From: JAVBNT01 sp031551355
Lineage (GTDB): Bacteria; Vulcanimicrobiota; CADAWZ01
NCBI GenBank assembly: GCA_031551355.1
Contig: JAVBNT010000005.1
Coordinates: 37,092 to 101,091, forward strand
Length of the DNA: 64,000 nt
Direction of reading: 5' to 3'
In this document: positions 1-7,885 of the stretch, one piece after another
Position numbering within the stretch: position 1 is the first letter of the stretch
Layout: every line of letters begins with the position of its first letter
The notes under the pieces: model-generated
The model's input: the letters and a program-made list of their open reading frames with translations, nothing else
What the model was told of the DNA's origin: nothing
The model's database searches: none
Translations under genes and position numbers: made by a program

Positions 1-148
1 TACCTAAAGAATCTTTAGGAGTAATATTAAATATGTCTCCGGCTCGTTTGTTAAGCAATTTTATAACGCCGTTTTTGTCTATTGCAATTGTGGCGTCTTC
101 AAGATTCTCAATAGCAATGTCCTGAAGCTTGCTCTCTTTGCGGGACAT
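1..148 (-). CDS. PAS-domain sensor histidine kinase, N-terminal fragment
   Basis: The reading frame starts at the ATG whose first base is 148 and runs off the left edge, so only about 49 residues are visible. They read MSRKESKLQDIAIENLEDA, then a stretch (IAIDKNGVIKLLNKRAGDIF) that looks like the start of a PAS fold, as in PhoR/WalK-type kinases. The ATG overlaps the response regulator's TAA by one base, so the two genes are translationally coupled and this is most likely the cognate kinase. The kinase core itself lies outside the window, so the call rests on the PAS-like start and on gene order. Confidence 0.65.
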   Translation of the reverse strand, partial: MSRKESKLQDIAIENLEDATIAIDKNGVIKLLNKRAGDIFNITPKDSLG

Positions 149-843
149 TAATCTTTTCCCTCATACTGGAATTTATATCCTATTCCATGAACAGTTCTTA
201 AAAAGCGGGGATTAGCGGCGTCTTCCTCTATTTTCTGCCGCAGCCGCCTCATATGAACGTCTACGGTTCTGGTGTCTCCCAGATAATCATATCCCCACAA
301 CTGCTCAAGTAAAAAGTCTCTTGTAAAAACTTTGCCCGGATTTGTCGCCAATAATTTCAGCAGATCGAATTCTTTAGGTTTAAGATCTACTTCGTTTCCT
401 TTTAGCCTGACCTCATGCTTCATAAGGTTGATCGTCAGTTCTTCAAATGTGAGTTCATCTTTTTCATCAAGCTTGGAACTTGTACGTCTGAGAACAGCTT
501 TGACCCTTGCTACTAGTTCACGAGGTGAGAAAGGTTTTGTAACGTAATCGTCGGCACCCAATTCAAGACCGAGAATTTTGTCAATTTCTTCGCCTTTGGC
601 CGTTGCCATAATAATAGGTATTCTGGTTTCTTTGCGTATTATTCTGCATACTTCAAGTCCGCCTTGACCGGGAAGCATGATGTCAAGAACGATCAAATCG
701 GGACGCTCCTGTTTTGCAAGCGTGACGGCTTCAAATCCGTCATATGCATTGATAACCTCATAACCTTCTTTTTCCAGGTTGTATTTTAATAGCTCGACAA
801 TATTTCTTTCATCGTCAACCACAAGGATTTTTTCCTTGGCCAT
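148..843 (-). CDS. OmpR/PhoB-family response regulator
   Basis: A 231-aa two-component regulator. The receiver domain (about 1-120) has the acidic pair D10/D11, phospho-acceptor D54 in LIVLDIMLPG and K103 in the VTKPFSPREL motif. The C-terminal winged helix (about 130-228) has the typical RTVDVHMRRLRQKIE recognition-helix region. Length and motif order match PhoB, PhoP and WalR. A G-rich ribosome site (complement of 852-862) precedes the ATG. The stop overlaps the start of the PAS kinase by one base, so it forms a two-gene operon with it. The stimulus cannot be inferred: no phosphate, envelope or metal genes lie next to it. Confidence 0.93.
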   Translation of the reverse strand: MAKEKILVVDDERNIVELLKYNLEKEGYEVINAYDGFEAVTLAKQERPDLIVLDIMLPGQGGLEVCRIIRKETRIPIIMATAKGEEIDKILGLELGADDYVTKPFSPRELVARVKAVLRRTSSKLDEKDELTFEELTINLMKHEVRLKGNEVDLKPKEFDLLKLLATNPGKVFTRDFLLEQLWGYDYLGDTRTVDVHMRRLRQKIEEDAANPRFLRTVHGIGYKFQYEGKD

Positions 844-881
844 CAGATTTAATCCCCCTTTTTTTGGGTTTTATAAGAATT

Positions 882-1682
882 CTATTTTAGGGCGAAGATT
901 GCCGCCATACGGCCGGTATCTCTTTTGTCTCGTCTGTAAGAATAAAACAAATCACTGTTACAGGAAGTGCATTTTTCCGCAACTGAAATATTTTCCGATA
1001 GTAATCCGCTTTTAAGCAATAGTCCTTTATTGATGTCCCATAAATTTATATGATACTTTCCACTATTATTTGATGCTGAAATATATAAATCCTTCCAATC
1101 GGGAAATGCACTGATGAATTCTTGTGCCACATCGGCATCCACCTCGAAGCAGCATTTGCCGATGGAAGGGGCAATCGCGGCAAGACATTGCTGCGGATCC
1201 GTTCCGTATTCGGCTTTCATTGCTTCAATTGTGTTTGTTACTATTTTTGCGGCCGTACCTCTCCAGCCGGCATGGACGAGAGCAATAGCCGGCGTTTTTC
1301 TATCAAGTATAAACACAGGTACGCAATCGGCATAAAGAATTACCAGAGGTTCATTCGGCAGATGTGTCATTACCGCATCGGCAATGGTTTTACCATTATT
1401 GTCTTCCCTGTTTTTGATCGCATAGACTTTATTGCCGTGTTCAAGATCTATTGACTCCGATGGATAGTATCCTATTGCCTTCTCTATCAAATCCCTGTTT
1501 GCGGCAACATTTTCTTCTGAATCCATAGTTGTCTTTCCGGGATTGAGCGTTGCATAGTTCCCTGAGCTGACGCCGCTATGTCTTGTCGTGAAGCAGTGAG
1601 TGACCTGTCCTGATTTTTCAAAATTGCCGAAAACGCAATATTTTACGTTTTTATTTTCTTTTATGCCGCATTCTTTGTTCAT
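882..1682 (-). CDS. pgeF: PgeF/YfiH family purine nucleoside phosphorylase (multicopper-oxidase-like fold)
   Basis: A 266-aa protein of the DUF152/YfiH family. The three metal ligands expected of the family are visible: H82 in LEHGNKV, C120 in YADCVPVF and H137 in LVHAGWRG. The FTTRHSGVS segment near residue 31 matches the N-terminal family signature. Family members were first annotated as polyphenol oxidases (laccases). They are now linked to purine nucleoside phosphorolysis/deamination and to editing of peptidoglycan precursors. It lies 47 bp downstream of the radical SAM gene and 38 bp upstream of the response regulator, all on the same strand, so a shared transcript is possible. Confidence 0.88.
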   Translation of the reverse strand: MNKECGIKENKNVKYCVFGNFEKSGQVTHCFTTRHSGVSSGNYATLNPGKTTMDSEENVAANRDLIEKAIGYYPSESIDLEHGNKVYAIKNREDNNGKTIADAVMTHLPNEPLVILYADCVPVFILDRKTPAIALVHAGWRGTAAKIVTNTIEAMKAEYGTDPQQCLAAIAPSIGKCCFEVDADVAQEFISAFPDWKDLYISASNNSGKYHINLWDINKGLLLKSGLLSENISVAEKCTSCNSDLFYSYRRDKRDTGRMAAIFALK

Positions 1683-1729
1683 AAAGCATATACCATCCGT
1701 TTTTTAACCTGTTCGGTTGATTAATTATA

Positions 1730-3298
1730 CTACATAACACATAGTTTATTCCAGCCAGCCGGTTCATCAGGCCCGCGTTCTCTTAAATAGGCAGTGACGT
1801 CAATATTTTTTTTCTTTGCTTCCCTGATAAACCCGTTTAATGAGATTTCGCCGTTTAATCCTTCCATTATTTGCGCAAGCTTCCTGTCTCCTCTTGAAAG
1901 AATTCCCTGCAATATGGAGTCTTTCGGATTTTCACCCTGTACGTTCACGCCGGCAGGGATGCCGGATTTTATAATTGCCAGCCTTCTGTTTATTGTTTCA
2001 AGATCTGCCTGTGCGGCTCTTTCAAGCCCGGTTGACGCTTTCGGGACGAAGGGAGCAATGGATGCGGTGATTTGAATGTTTTTTTCTTTTCTCATCGAGC
2101 GTATTTTTGTTAGCATGCGGCTTATTTCGGCAGCATCTTCGTCCTTTTCTCCCGGCAGTCCGAGCATAAAATAAAGTCTTATGGAACTGATTCCGTTGTC
2201 GATAGCTTTTTGCAGTCCATCATAGAATATATTGTCGCTCATTTTTTTGCCGATGGATATTCTCAGAGTTTCGCTCCCGCTCTCCGGAGCAATTGTTATT
2301 ATTCCATTGCCTTCGTTAAGGATAAAATCAAGTGTGATTTCGTCAAGCCTGTCAACTCTTAATGAGGAAAACCCTATCTTGATATTTTTTTTTCTAAAAT
2401 AACCGAGAATCGCGGAAAATTCAGGATGGGTATTTATGCATGCGCCAATCAGGCCTACTTTTTTCACCACATCTCCGGCATCTTCAATGCTTGCGAAAAT
2501 GTCTGCGGCTTTTCTGTATTTCAGCTTCCCAAAACAGTTTCCAACGGCACAAAAGTTGCATGCAAAAGGGCAGCCTGTCATTATTTCCATTAGAAAGGTA
2601 TTTTTAAACTCGGTATGTTCCGACAGTATTGCGGAGTCAAAAAAAGCATTTTTAATTACCGGCTCAGAAATGAGTTTACCGGCAGACTGACGAGTATGCT
2701 GGCCTGGATCTGCATGAATTGACGGAACATACACTCCTTTTATTTCCGATAGCTTCTTAAGAAGTGTTTCTCTGGTTTTATTCCGCTTTATGGCCTCTGT
2801 AACAAGGTTTAGGGTGTTTTCCGCTCTTCCGATTATGATAAAATCCATAAAGTCGGCAATCGGTTCGGGATTTAGATATGTAACGGCACCGCCGCAGAAA
2901 ACAAGCGGATCAAAATCCTGTCTTTCTCTTGAAAACAGGGGGATATTCGTCATCTGCAGAATTGATACAACATTTAAAAAATCAGGTTCGAATGATATTG
3001 AAAATGCAAGAACGTCGAAATCATGCAACTGCTTTTGAGTCTCCAGCGAACGGAGGTTTTTCTCTTTTCTGAAAAACGGCACATATTGCTTTTCAGGGTA
3101 AAAAGCTCTCTCGCAGGATATGGTCAAATATTTGTTGAATAAAGCGTACAAGGCATGAAAGCCGAGATTTGACATTCCGACGGAATACCTGTTAGGGTAT
3201 ACCAGTGCGACGGAAAGATCACCGCCGTTTGTGCGTTTTATAATAGCAGTTTCTTTTTCGTATAGTTTTTTTGCCTCTAAAATCCAGTCCCATTTCAT
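1730..3298 (-). CDS. B12-binding-like radical SAM protein
   Basis: A 522-aa protein. An N-terminal Rossmann-like region (about 30-190; VALVYPNRYSVGMSNLGFHAL) resembles the degenerate cobalamin-binding domain of YgiQ-like radical SAM enzymes. It is followed by the [4Fe-4S] motif GCPFACNFCAVGNC, with cysteines at about 243, 247 and 250. The Elp3-like fold then runs to about residue 470, with FSSLRVDRL and SIRLYFMLGLPGE. The substrate is unknown. Related proteins sometimes carry a C-terminal DUF2344 domain that is missing here. A promoter on the opposite strand (3325-3352) lies just upstream, so this gene and the NUDIX gene diverge. Confidence 0.82.
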   Translation of the reverse strand: MKWDWILEAKKLYEKETAIIKRTNGGDLSVALVYPNRYSVGMSNLGFHALYALFNKYLTISCERAFYPEKQYVPFFRKEKNLRSLETQKQLHDFDVLAFSISFEPDFLNVVSILQMTNIPLFSRERQDFDPLVFCGGAVTYLNPEPIADFMDFIIIGRAENTLNLVTEAIKRNKTRETLLKKLSEIKGVYVPSIHADPGQHTRQSAGKLISEPVIKNAFFDSAILSEHTEFKNTFLMEIMTGCPFACNFCAVGNCFGKLKYRKAADIFASIEDAGDVVKKVGLIGACINTHPEFSAILGYFRKKNIKIGFSSLRVDRLDEITLDFILNEGNGIITIAPESGSETLRISIGKKMSDNIFYDGLQKAIDNGISSIRLYFMLGLPGEKDEDAAEISRMLTKIRSMRKEKNIQITASIAPFVPKASTGLERAAQADLETINRRLAIIKSGIPAGVNVQGENPKDSILQGILSRGDRKLAQIMEGLNGEISLNGFIREAKKKNIDVTAYLRERGPDEPAGWNKLCVM

Positions 3299-3324
3299 AT
3301 GAATATTAGTTCCTAAAAGTAGTG

Positions 3325-3352
3325 TTGACTAAAATATTCTTTTAAGTATACT
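3325..3352 (+). promoter_or_regulatory. sigma-70-type promoter for the NUDIX/yidD genes
   Basis: TTGACT at 3325-3330 and TATACT at 3347-3352 are separated by 16 bases. This is close to consensus in the divergent gap between the radical SAM gene and the NUDIX gene, about 90 bases before the NUDIX ATG. Confidence 0.6.
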
Positions 3353-3444
3353 ATGAATTAATAATGATTGTAAAGTTTACGAGTATTCGTCTGGCGTCGC
3401 GATAACATGGCGCTTTACATTTTTCTTGAAGACGGAGTGAGCGC

Positions 3445-3921
3445 ATGGTTAATGTAAGGGTGAGAGTAGGTGTTTTGATCCTCAACGACAATAAAATTCT
3501 TTTGGTTGAGCATCAGAAAAACGGTGTCAGTTATTGGCTCATACCCGGGGGCGGTCTTGATTTTGGTGAGACTGTTGTTCAATGTGCCAAGCGTGAGGTT
3601 AAGGAAGAAACCAATCTGGATATAGACCTCGGCAGGTTTCTGTTCAGTTCTGAAAGTATTGCTCCCGACGGTTCCAGACATGTCGTAAATCTGTTCTTTT
3701 TGGGACATATTGAGAACAGTTGTATTCAGGAGCTTAGGGTAGGAGAAGAAGAACGGCTTAAAAGCGTATCTTTTATTGATATAAATGAACTTGATACGAT
3801 AGAACTGCATCCGCCTTTCGGCCAGCAGCTCAAAAGAATGCTTTTGGACGGCCTGACCGAGGAAAATTCAAGATCGGAGCAGTATCTGGGAAATTTCTGG
3901 AAGAATTATCCGGTTCTTTAA
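3445..3921 (+). CDS. NUDIX hydrolase
   Basis: A 158-aa protein with one NUDIX fold. The NUDIX box spans about residues 36-58: G36, E42 and the metal-binding REVKEE at 50-55, with Asn at 57 where Gly is usual. The N-terminal strand RVRVGVLIL and WLIPGGGLDFGE are typical of ADP-ribose/nucleotide-sugar pyrophosphatase-like members. The substrate cannot be assigned from sequence. The start is supported by GGAG seven bases before ATG 3445. It is followed after 6 bp by yidD on the same strand. Confidence 0.9.
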   Translation: MVNVRVRVGVLILNDNKILLVEHQKNGVSYWLIPGGGLDFGETVVQCAKREVKEETNLDIDLGRFLFSSESIAPDGSRHVVNLFFLGHIENSCIQELRVGEEERLKSVSFIDINELDTIELHPPFGQQLKRMLLDGLTEENSRSEQYLGNFWKNYPVL

Positions 3922-3927
3922 CTATAA

Positions 3928-4272
3928 ATGAGTTCATTGATTTCTTTTATAAATTGCGGCAGAAAAAACGGTGCAAAAGTTATTTGCATCGTTTTTATTT
4001 TATTTGCTCTGCTTTTTGGTGAGAGTTTTTTGCCGCAGCGTTTTCAATTTACCGCCCGTTTAGCTGTTTCGGCCATTTCGCTGTACCAGTATGCAGTCAG
4101 CGGCAACCTGCGCCGTATGGGAATAAGAATCTGCAAATATGAGCCGACCTGCAGCGAATATACGAAACAGTCAATCATCCGCCATGGAACTCTGAAAGGT
4201 TCGCTGCTTGGTGTCTGGCGAATCGGCCGGTGTAATCCCTGTTCGCGCGGCGGATACGATCCTGTTAAATAA
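3928..4272 (+). CDS. yidD: YidD membrane protein insertion efficiency factor
   Basis: A 114-aa protein. The diagnostic YidD region occupies the C-terminal two thirds: ALYQYAVSGN-like amphipathic start (here SLYQYAVSGNLRRMG), CKYEPTCSEYTKQSI and RIGRCNPCSRGGYDPV, with the three conserved Cys positions. YidD assists YidC/Sec insertion of inner-membrane proteins. This copy has an extra N-terminal hydrophobic segment (about residues 15-32, VICIVFILFALLFGE) that would anchor it. No ribosome site is visible before the ATG, so translation may be coupled to the NUDIX gene 6 bp upstream. The usual yidD neighbours (rpmH, rnpA, yidC) are absent. Confidence 0.9.
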   Translation: MSSLISFINCGRKNGAKVICIVFILFALLFGESFLPQRFQFTARLAVSAISLYQYAVSGNLRRMGIRICKYEPTCSEYTKQSIIRHGTLKGSLLGVWRIGRCNPCSRGGYDPVK

Positions 4273-4407
4273 GTTTTTCAAAAATAAGCAGGTATTCTAT
4301 AATGGGAACGTAAAATTGAGATGTTAAATTGTAGGAAATTTTAATATTTTTTACATAATTTTAATACTTTTAATTTTGTTGTAAGATATTTGTTTGTTTT
4401 GTAATGA

Positions 4408-4413
4408 TATAAT
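4408..4413 (+). promoter_or_regulatory. -10-like TATAAT upstream of the Met-rich hydrolase gene
   Basis: A perfect TATAAT lies 47 bases before ATG 4461 in an AT-rich stretch. No good -35 box sits 16-18 bases upstream, so only the -10 element is proposed. AGCGGAGGT at 4442-4450 is the ribosome binding site. Confidence 0.4.
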
Positions 4414-4460
4414 AGATATAGAGCATTAATTAAAAAAATTAAGCGGAGGTTCTTTTTATT

Positions 4461-5363
4461 ATGTTTGGAAATATTTCATCACTATCGGGATTGGGTAATA
4501 TGGGTGGGATTTCCTGTATGCCGCAAATTTCTCTGGGTCTTTCGGTTAATATAAACTCCGGTGTAAATATGGCGGACCGTCTTGGGTTGTCAGGGGATAT
4601 GAAAGAAGGCTTCTCTTCGAATCCGATTGCCTCAATGATGGGTTCTTCTCCATGTATGGGTATGGGAAGCGGCATGGGCATGGTTCCGGGATTTGGCGGA
4701 TCATGTAACCAAATGGGCAGTATGTTCGGCGGAATGATGCAAATGATGATGCAGCAACAACAGCAGCAAATGCTCATGATGATGATGATGCTTATGATGA
4801 TGATGCAACAGCAGCAAAACGGTTTCGGCGGCGGTATGGGAATGCCAGGGATGAGCGATGTCGGCGGATCCGGCGGAGGATATGGATCTCCTGTTGGAAT
4901 GAGCACGCCGGGAGCATCTTCGGGAGGAAGTCCGGTTCAGAGTGCCGGCTCATCTTCTCCTGTAAATCAGGCCGGACCTAATGGCGTCGGCGGCGATATC
5001 GTGAATATAGCCGCGTCAAGACTGGGAGATCCTTATAGTCAGGAGAAAAGAGGTCAGGGCCGATTTACCGATTGTTCTTATCTGACACAATGGAGCTATA
5101 AACAGAAAGGCATAAAGCTTGAGGGAACTGCCGGAGAACAGCTTAGGCAAGCCGAGAAAAATGGCTGGACGATCAGTAAAGATCAGCTTCAGCCGGGAGA
5201 CCTGGTATTTTGGGGCGGCAATTCAAGCCGATATAAAGGCTGTGGCCATGTCGGTATCTATGCCGGAGACGGTTATTGTATTGAGGCAAGTAGCAGTAAG
5301 GGGCAGGTTGTAAAAAGAAAAATGTGGGGCAACCCAATCGGTTACGCGCGCCCTCAAAAATAG
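4461..5363 (+). CDS. NlpC/P60 cysteine peptidase with Met/Gln/Gly-rich N-terminal module
   Basis: A 300-aa protein. Residues about 178-300 form an NlpC/P60 domain, which cleaves peptide stems of peptidoglycan. It shows nucleophile C205 in FTDCSYLTQW, LQPGDLVFWG and H263 in CGHVGIYAG, followed by IEASSSKG. The first about 130 residues are low in complexity. They hold MFGNISS, DMKEGFSS, the block GMGMVPGF...GSMFGG, and a run of about 28 residues made almost only of Met and Gln. A Gly/Ser linker follows. No Sec signal peptide or transmembrane helix is visible. The N-terminal module is homologous to that of the next gene, 100 bp downstream. The catalytic call is firm; the role of the N-terminal part is unknown. 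Confidence 0.88.
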   Translation: MFGNISSLSGLGNMGGISCMPQISLGLSVNINSGVNMADRLGLSGDMKEGFSSNPIASMMGSSPCMGMGSGMGMVPGFGGSCNQMGSMFGGMMQMMMQQQQQQMLMMMMMLMMMMQQQQNGFGGGMGMPGMSDVGGSGGGYGSPVGMSTPGASSGGSPVQSAGSSSPVNQAGPNGVGGDIVNIAASRLGDPYSQEKRGQGRFTDCSYLTQWSYKQKGIKLEGTAGEQLRQAEKNGWTISKDQLQPGDLVFWGGNSSRYKGCGHVGIYAGDGYCIEASSSKGQVVKRKMWGNPIGYARPQK

Positions 5364-5463
5364 TATTTTGATATGATTTTAGTATAGCTTTAGGTATATT
5401 TCTGTAGAATTTTTCTTACTAATTTTTTAAGTTTATTCCCTGTTTATTTTGAAGGAGTGTATA

Positions 5464-6714
5464 ATGTTATCTAATATATCTTCATTTAATAATGTTTCTG
5501 TCGGCGGAATGAATCCGCTGTTTTCCGCGAATGCTTTGCCTGCGGCATTGTCAAATGTTGCAATGCCTGCTAGAGATTCGTCTGCAATATCGGCCGATAT
5601 TCGAGAGGCTTTTACGTCAGGAATGTCCTTGCCGGGAATGAATAATGATTTGGGGCTTGGCTTTAACTCGGGAATGGGCATGGTTCCCGGATTTTCATCG
5701 GCGGCAAACCTTGCGGGCAGTATGTTTGGCGGGCAGGCGCAATATTCCGATGTGTATATGCAGATGATGGTACTCATGCAGATGCTGCAGATGATGAATG
5801 CCCAGGGAATGGATTCTGCTGCGCCTTCATCCGTATCTCCGTCTTCTTCCGGACATTCGTCTTCGTCTGCAGGTTCGGGAAAATCTTCCGCGAAACGTTC
5901 GTCCTCTTCCAAGTCGGGCTCTTCTTCAGGGAAAAAGAGTTCGGGAAAAAAGAGCTCAGGAGAATCGTCAAAAACATCTTCATCGGAGAGAACGTCATCT
6001 TCGTCTTCCGGCAAGAGTTCCGAATCTGCTTCCGTGAAAACGGCGGCGGCGTCTTCACGGGCGGAAAGCATTTCTGTGCAGTCTTCATCCGGTTCTTCCT
6101 CCTCTGCAACTGTTTCTCAGGGCGCTTCAGTGTCAGGGACCCGATCGTCTTCCGAGCGCAAAACAGATGAATTTGGAGTAATTCCTTCGATAGATGATCC
6201 TTTGCCGGAGCCTATTGCCACAAAAGGCGAGGCGAAGGATGGCAGAGTTCCGATAGATCGTTTTGAGGATAATCCTGACATACCCGATTTTATCGGTAAG
6301 GGTGATAAGGCTATCAGCAAGGAGTTTGGAGAACCTGGAGACTTGAAGAATATGGTTGATATAGAAGTTCCTGGCGGCCCGGGTGGAGCGATGAAGACGC
6401 TTAAATGTAACAGAAAAATTGCAGATCGCCTTACGGCTGTTTATGAGGAACTGCAAGCTAGAGGCCTGTCCGGCAATATAGTAGAAGACGGCGGACATAG
6501 TTTCCAGGACAGAACTACAAGGAATGGCAATAGAAGCCTTCATTCCTGGGGCATTGCCGTTGATGTGAATTGTGCAGGCAATGCGTATGGCCAGAGGAAC
6601 CAGACGGAAGAGCAAAGGTTGATCGCTCAGGTTTTTGCAAAATACGGATTCCAGCAGCTTGCTTATGATCCGATGCATTTTCAATTCTGTCTGAGATTTC
6701 CATCAGATAAATAA
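5464..6714 (+). CDS. M15/VanY-like D-Ala-D-Ala (or L-Ala-D-Glu) peptidase with shared Met-rich N-terminal module and Ser-rich linker
   Basis: The start chosen is ATG 5464, preceded by GAAGGAGTG; this gives 416 aa. A longer TTG reading would place that ribosome site inside the gene. The C-terminal about 110 residues carry the zinc site of M15 peptidases: H360 and D367 in LHSWGIAVDVN, and H405 in DPMHFQF. They should cut peptidoglycan stems. The N-terminal about 110 residues match the previous gene: MLSNISSF, ADIREAFTS, SGMGMVPGF, GSMFGG and a Met-rich stretch. Residues about 120-230 are almost all Ser, Lys, Gly and Glu, probably a flexible linker. No signal peptide is seen. It is probably co-expressed with the NlpC/P60 gene. 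Confidence 0.85.
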   Translation: MLSNISSFNNVSVGGMNPLFSANALPAALSNVAMPARDSSAISADIREAFTSGMSLPGMNNDLGLGFNSGMGMVPGFSSAANLAGSMFGGQAQYSDVYMQMMVLMQMLQMMNAQGMDSAAPSSVSPSSSGHSSSSAGSGKSSAKRSSSSKSGSSSGKKSSGKKSSGESSKTSSSERTSSSSSGKSSESASVKTAAASSRAESISVQSSSGSSSSATVSQGASVSGTRSSSERKTDEFGVIPSIDDPLPEPIATKGEAKDGRVPIDRFEDNPDIPDFIGKGDKAISKEFGEPGDLKNMVDIEVPGGPGGAMKTLKCNRKIADRLTAVYEELQARGLSGNIVEDGGHSFQDRTTRNGNRSLHSWGIAVDVNCAGNAYGQRNQTEEQRLIAQVFAKYGFQQLAYDPMHFQFCLRFPSDK

Positions 6715-6823
6715 ATTTTTACTTTGTTGATGAAATTGGAGGAGAATGTAAATTCTCAGAGAACTATTCTTTTAGCATCGCAGTAATATTGTTTATTTTA
6801 TAAATTTAAAAATATCTTCAAGT

Positions 6824-6870
6824 AGGGGACCTGCTTAAAATTTTGGCAGTTTCCCCTTTTTTATTTTTTA
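6824..6870 (+). terminator. Rho-independent terminator after the M15 peptidase gene
   Basis: AGGGGACCTGC (6824-6834) can pair with GCAGTTTCCCCT (6846-6857), with a small bulge. The right arm is followed by a T-rich run. It lies 110 bases after the stop codon at 6714. Confidence 0.7.
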
Positions 6871-6881
6871 AGAGTTTATTC

Positions 6882-6933
6882 GGTCCCCGGTTTCTTTGGG
6901 GGGAGAAATTAGTCTTTTGACTTTTTGGGGACC
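6882..6933. repeat. Inverted repeat upstream of the corrinoid operon
   Basis: GGTCCCC (6882-6888) and GGGGACC (6927-6933) are perfect inverted arms around a 38-base spacer, 65 bases before the first methyltransferase gene. This could be a leader structure or operator. No known riboswitch motif (such as a cobalamin box) was recognised. Confidence 0.35.
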
Positions 6934-6998
6934 TTATAAACATTTTTTAATTACAAACTTTTTTCACCCTACACTTAAAATAGAGCGGTAGTTTATTT

Positions 6999-7862
6999 AT
7001 GGCAGTTGATGATTTTTATTGCGGCTATACAAATATGCCGTTTGATATTGAGACGGCCGGAAAGCTGGGATTTACATTTCCTCAGATATATGAAAATCCT
7101 GAAATTATGGCTTTGCTGTCGTTTGAATCTGCGAAGGCAAATGGGACAATCTTTTGTTCTTTGCCATTTGGCAGTACCGTAGAGGCCGAGGCTTTTGGTG
7201 CCGATGTTTTCCATGGCGATGGGATGTCAGGCCCGAGGATTGGAAAATATGTTTATGATGAAGTTGATAAACTGACAGGTTTACCTGTGATTGATTTTTC
7301 CTCAGGACCTGTAGCCGCAGTCCTTAAAGCCTGTTCCCTGTTGAAAAAAATGGGAGGAAACGTTGCGCTTGAGATTAGCGGGCCAATTACTATTTTAAAC
7401 AGTCTTATTGATATGGCTTTGCTGATAAAAGCCTGGAGAAAAAGGGAAGAGCTGATTGAGAACGTGTTCTCCCGGATAATGAAAGAACTCTTAATTTATA
7501 CGGAAAGAGCGTATGCTTCGGGAGTGGAAATTTTGTGTTATGCCGATCCTACCGGCAGTTTGTCGATACTCGGTCCCAAATATTCGGAATTTTTAGCCGA
7601 AAGGTTTATTGTTCCGTTTTTGGAAAACGCCATTTCTTTAATACCTGATGGCTCAGTTTTGCATTTGTGTCCTAAAACTTCGGCAATCCTCCTTAAATTG
7701 GGGCTTGCGGAGTGGAACCATGTGCCCTTGGAAAAATCCATGACGTATCATACAGCTTTTTTTATGCTGCGCGATCGGGTTAAGATTATCGGTCAGAACT
7801 GTATAAAGAATCCAAATGTCACGGTGGACGAGATAAAAGAACTGATTTTAGGAAAGTTTTAA
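6999..7862 (+). CDS. UroD/MtaA-like methyltransferase, short form lacking the C-terminal zinc ligand
   Basis: A 287-aa member of the uroporphyrinogen decarboxylase/MtaA/CmuA superfamily. Shared features are LPVIDFSSG, ISGPITI, YADPTGSLSILGPKYSEF and HLCPKTS, with possible metal ligands H222 and C224. Aligned by eye with its two paralogues in the same operon, it starts about 20 residues later and stops after KIIGQNCIKNP. It therefore lacks about 50 C-terminal residues, including the Cys that completes the zinc site in the others (C324 and C318). It may be a substrate-binding or partner subunit, or use another metal geometry. First gene of the corrinoid operon; the next ATG is 24 bases after its stop. 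Confidence 0.75.
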   Translation: MAVDDFYCGYTNMPFDIETAGKLGFTFPQIYENPEIMALLSFESAKANGTIFCSLPFGSTVEAEAFGADVFHGDGMSGPRIGKYVYDEVDKLTGLPVIDFSSGPVAAVLKACSLLKKMGGNVALEISGPITILNSLIDMALLIKAWRKREELIENVFSRIMKELLIYTERAYASGVEILCYADPTGSLSILGPKYSEFLAERFIVPFLENAISLIPDGSVLHLCPKTSAILLKLGLAEWNHVPLEKSMTYHTAFFMLRDRVKIIGQNCIKNPNVTVDEIKELILGKF

Positions 7863-7885
7863 TTTTTGTTGCAAAGGAGCTATGA

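Noticed and set aside
4439..4906. Ile/Pro/Cys-rich - strand frame opposite the NlpC/P60 gene
   Set aside because: It is the complement of the ATG/CAG triplet tract, so its composition is an artefact of the repeat.
5433..6109. Long acidic and Lys-rich - strand frames opposite the M15 peptidase gene
   Set aside because: They are mirror frames of the Ser-rich linker codons, with no ribosome site and no recognisable domain.
6715..6998. Cobalamin riboswitch before the corrinoid operon
   Set aside because: No B12-box-like sequence is present. The region holds a terminator and a simple inverted repeat only.
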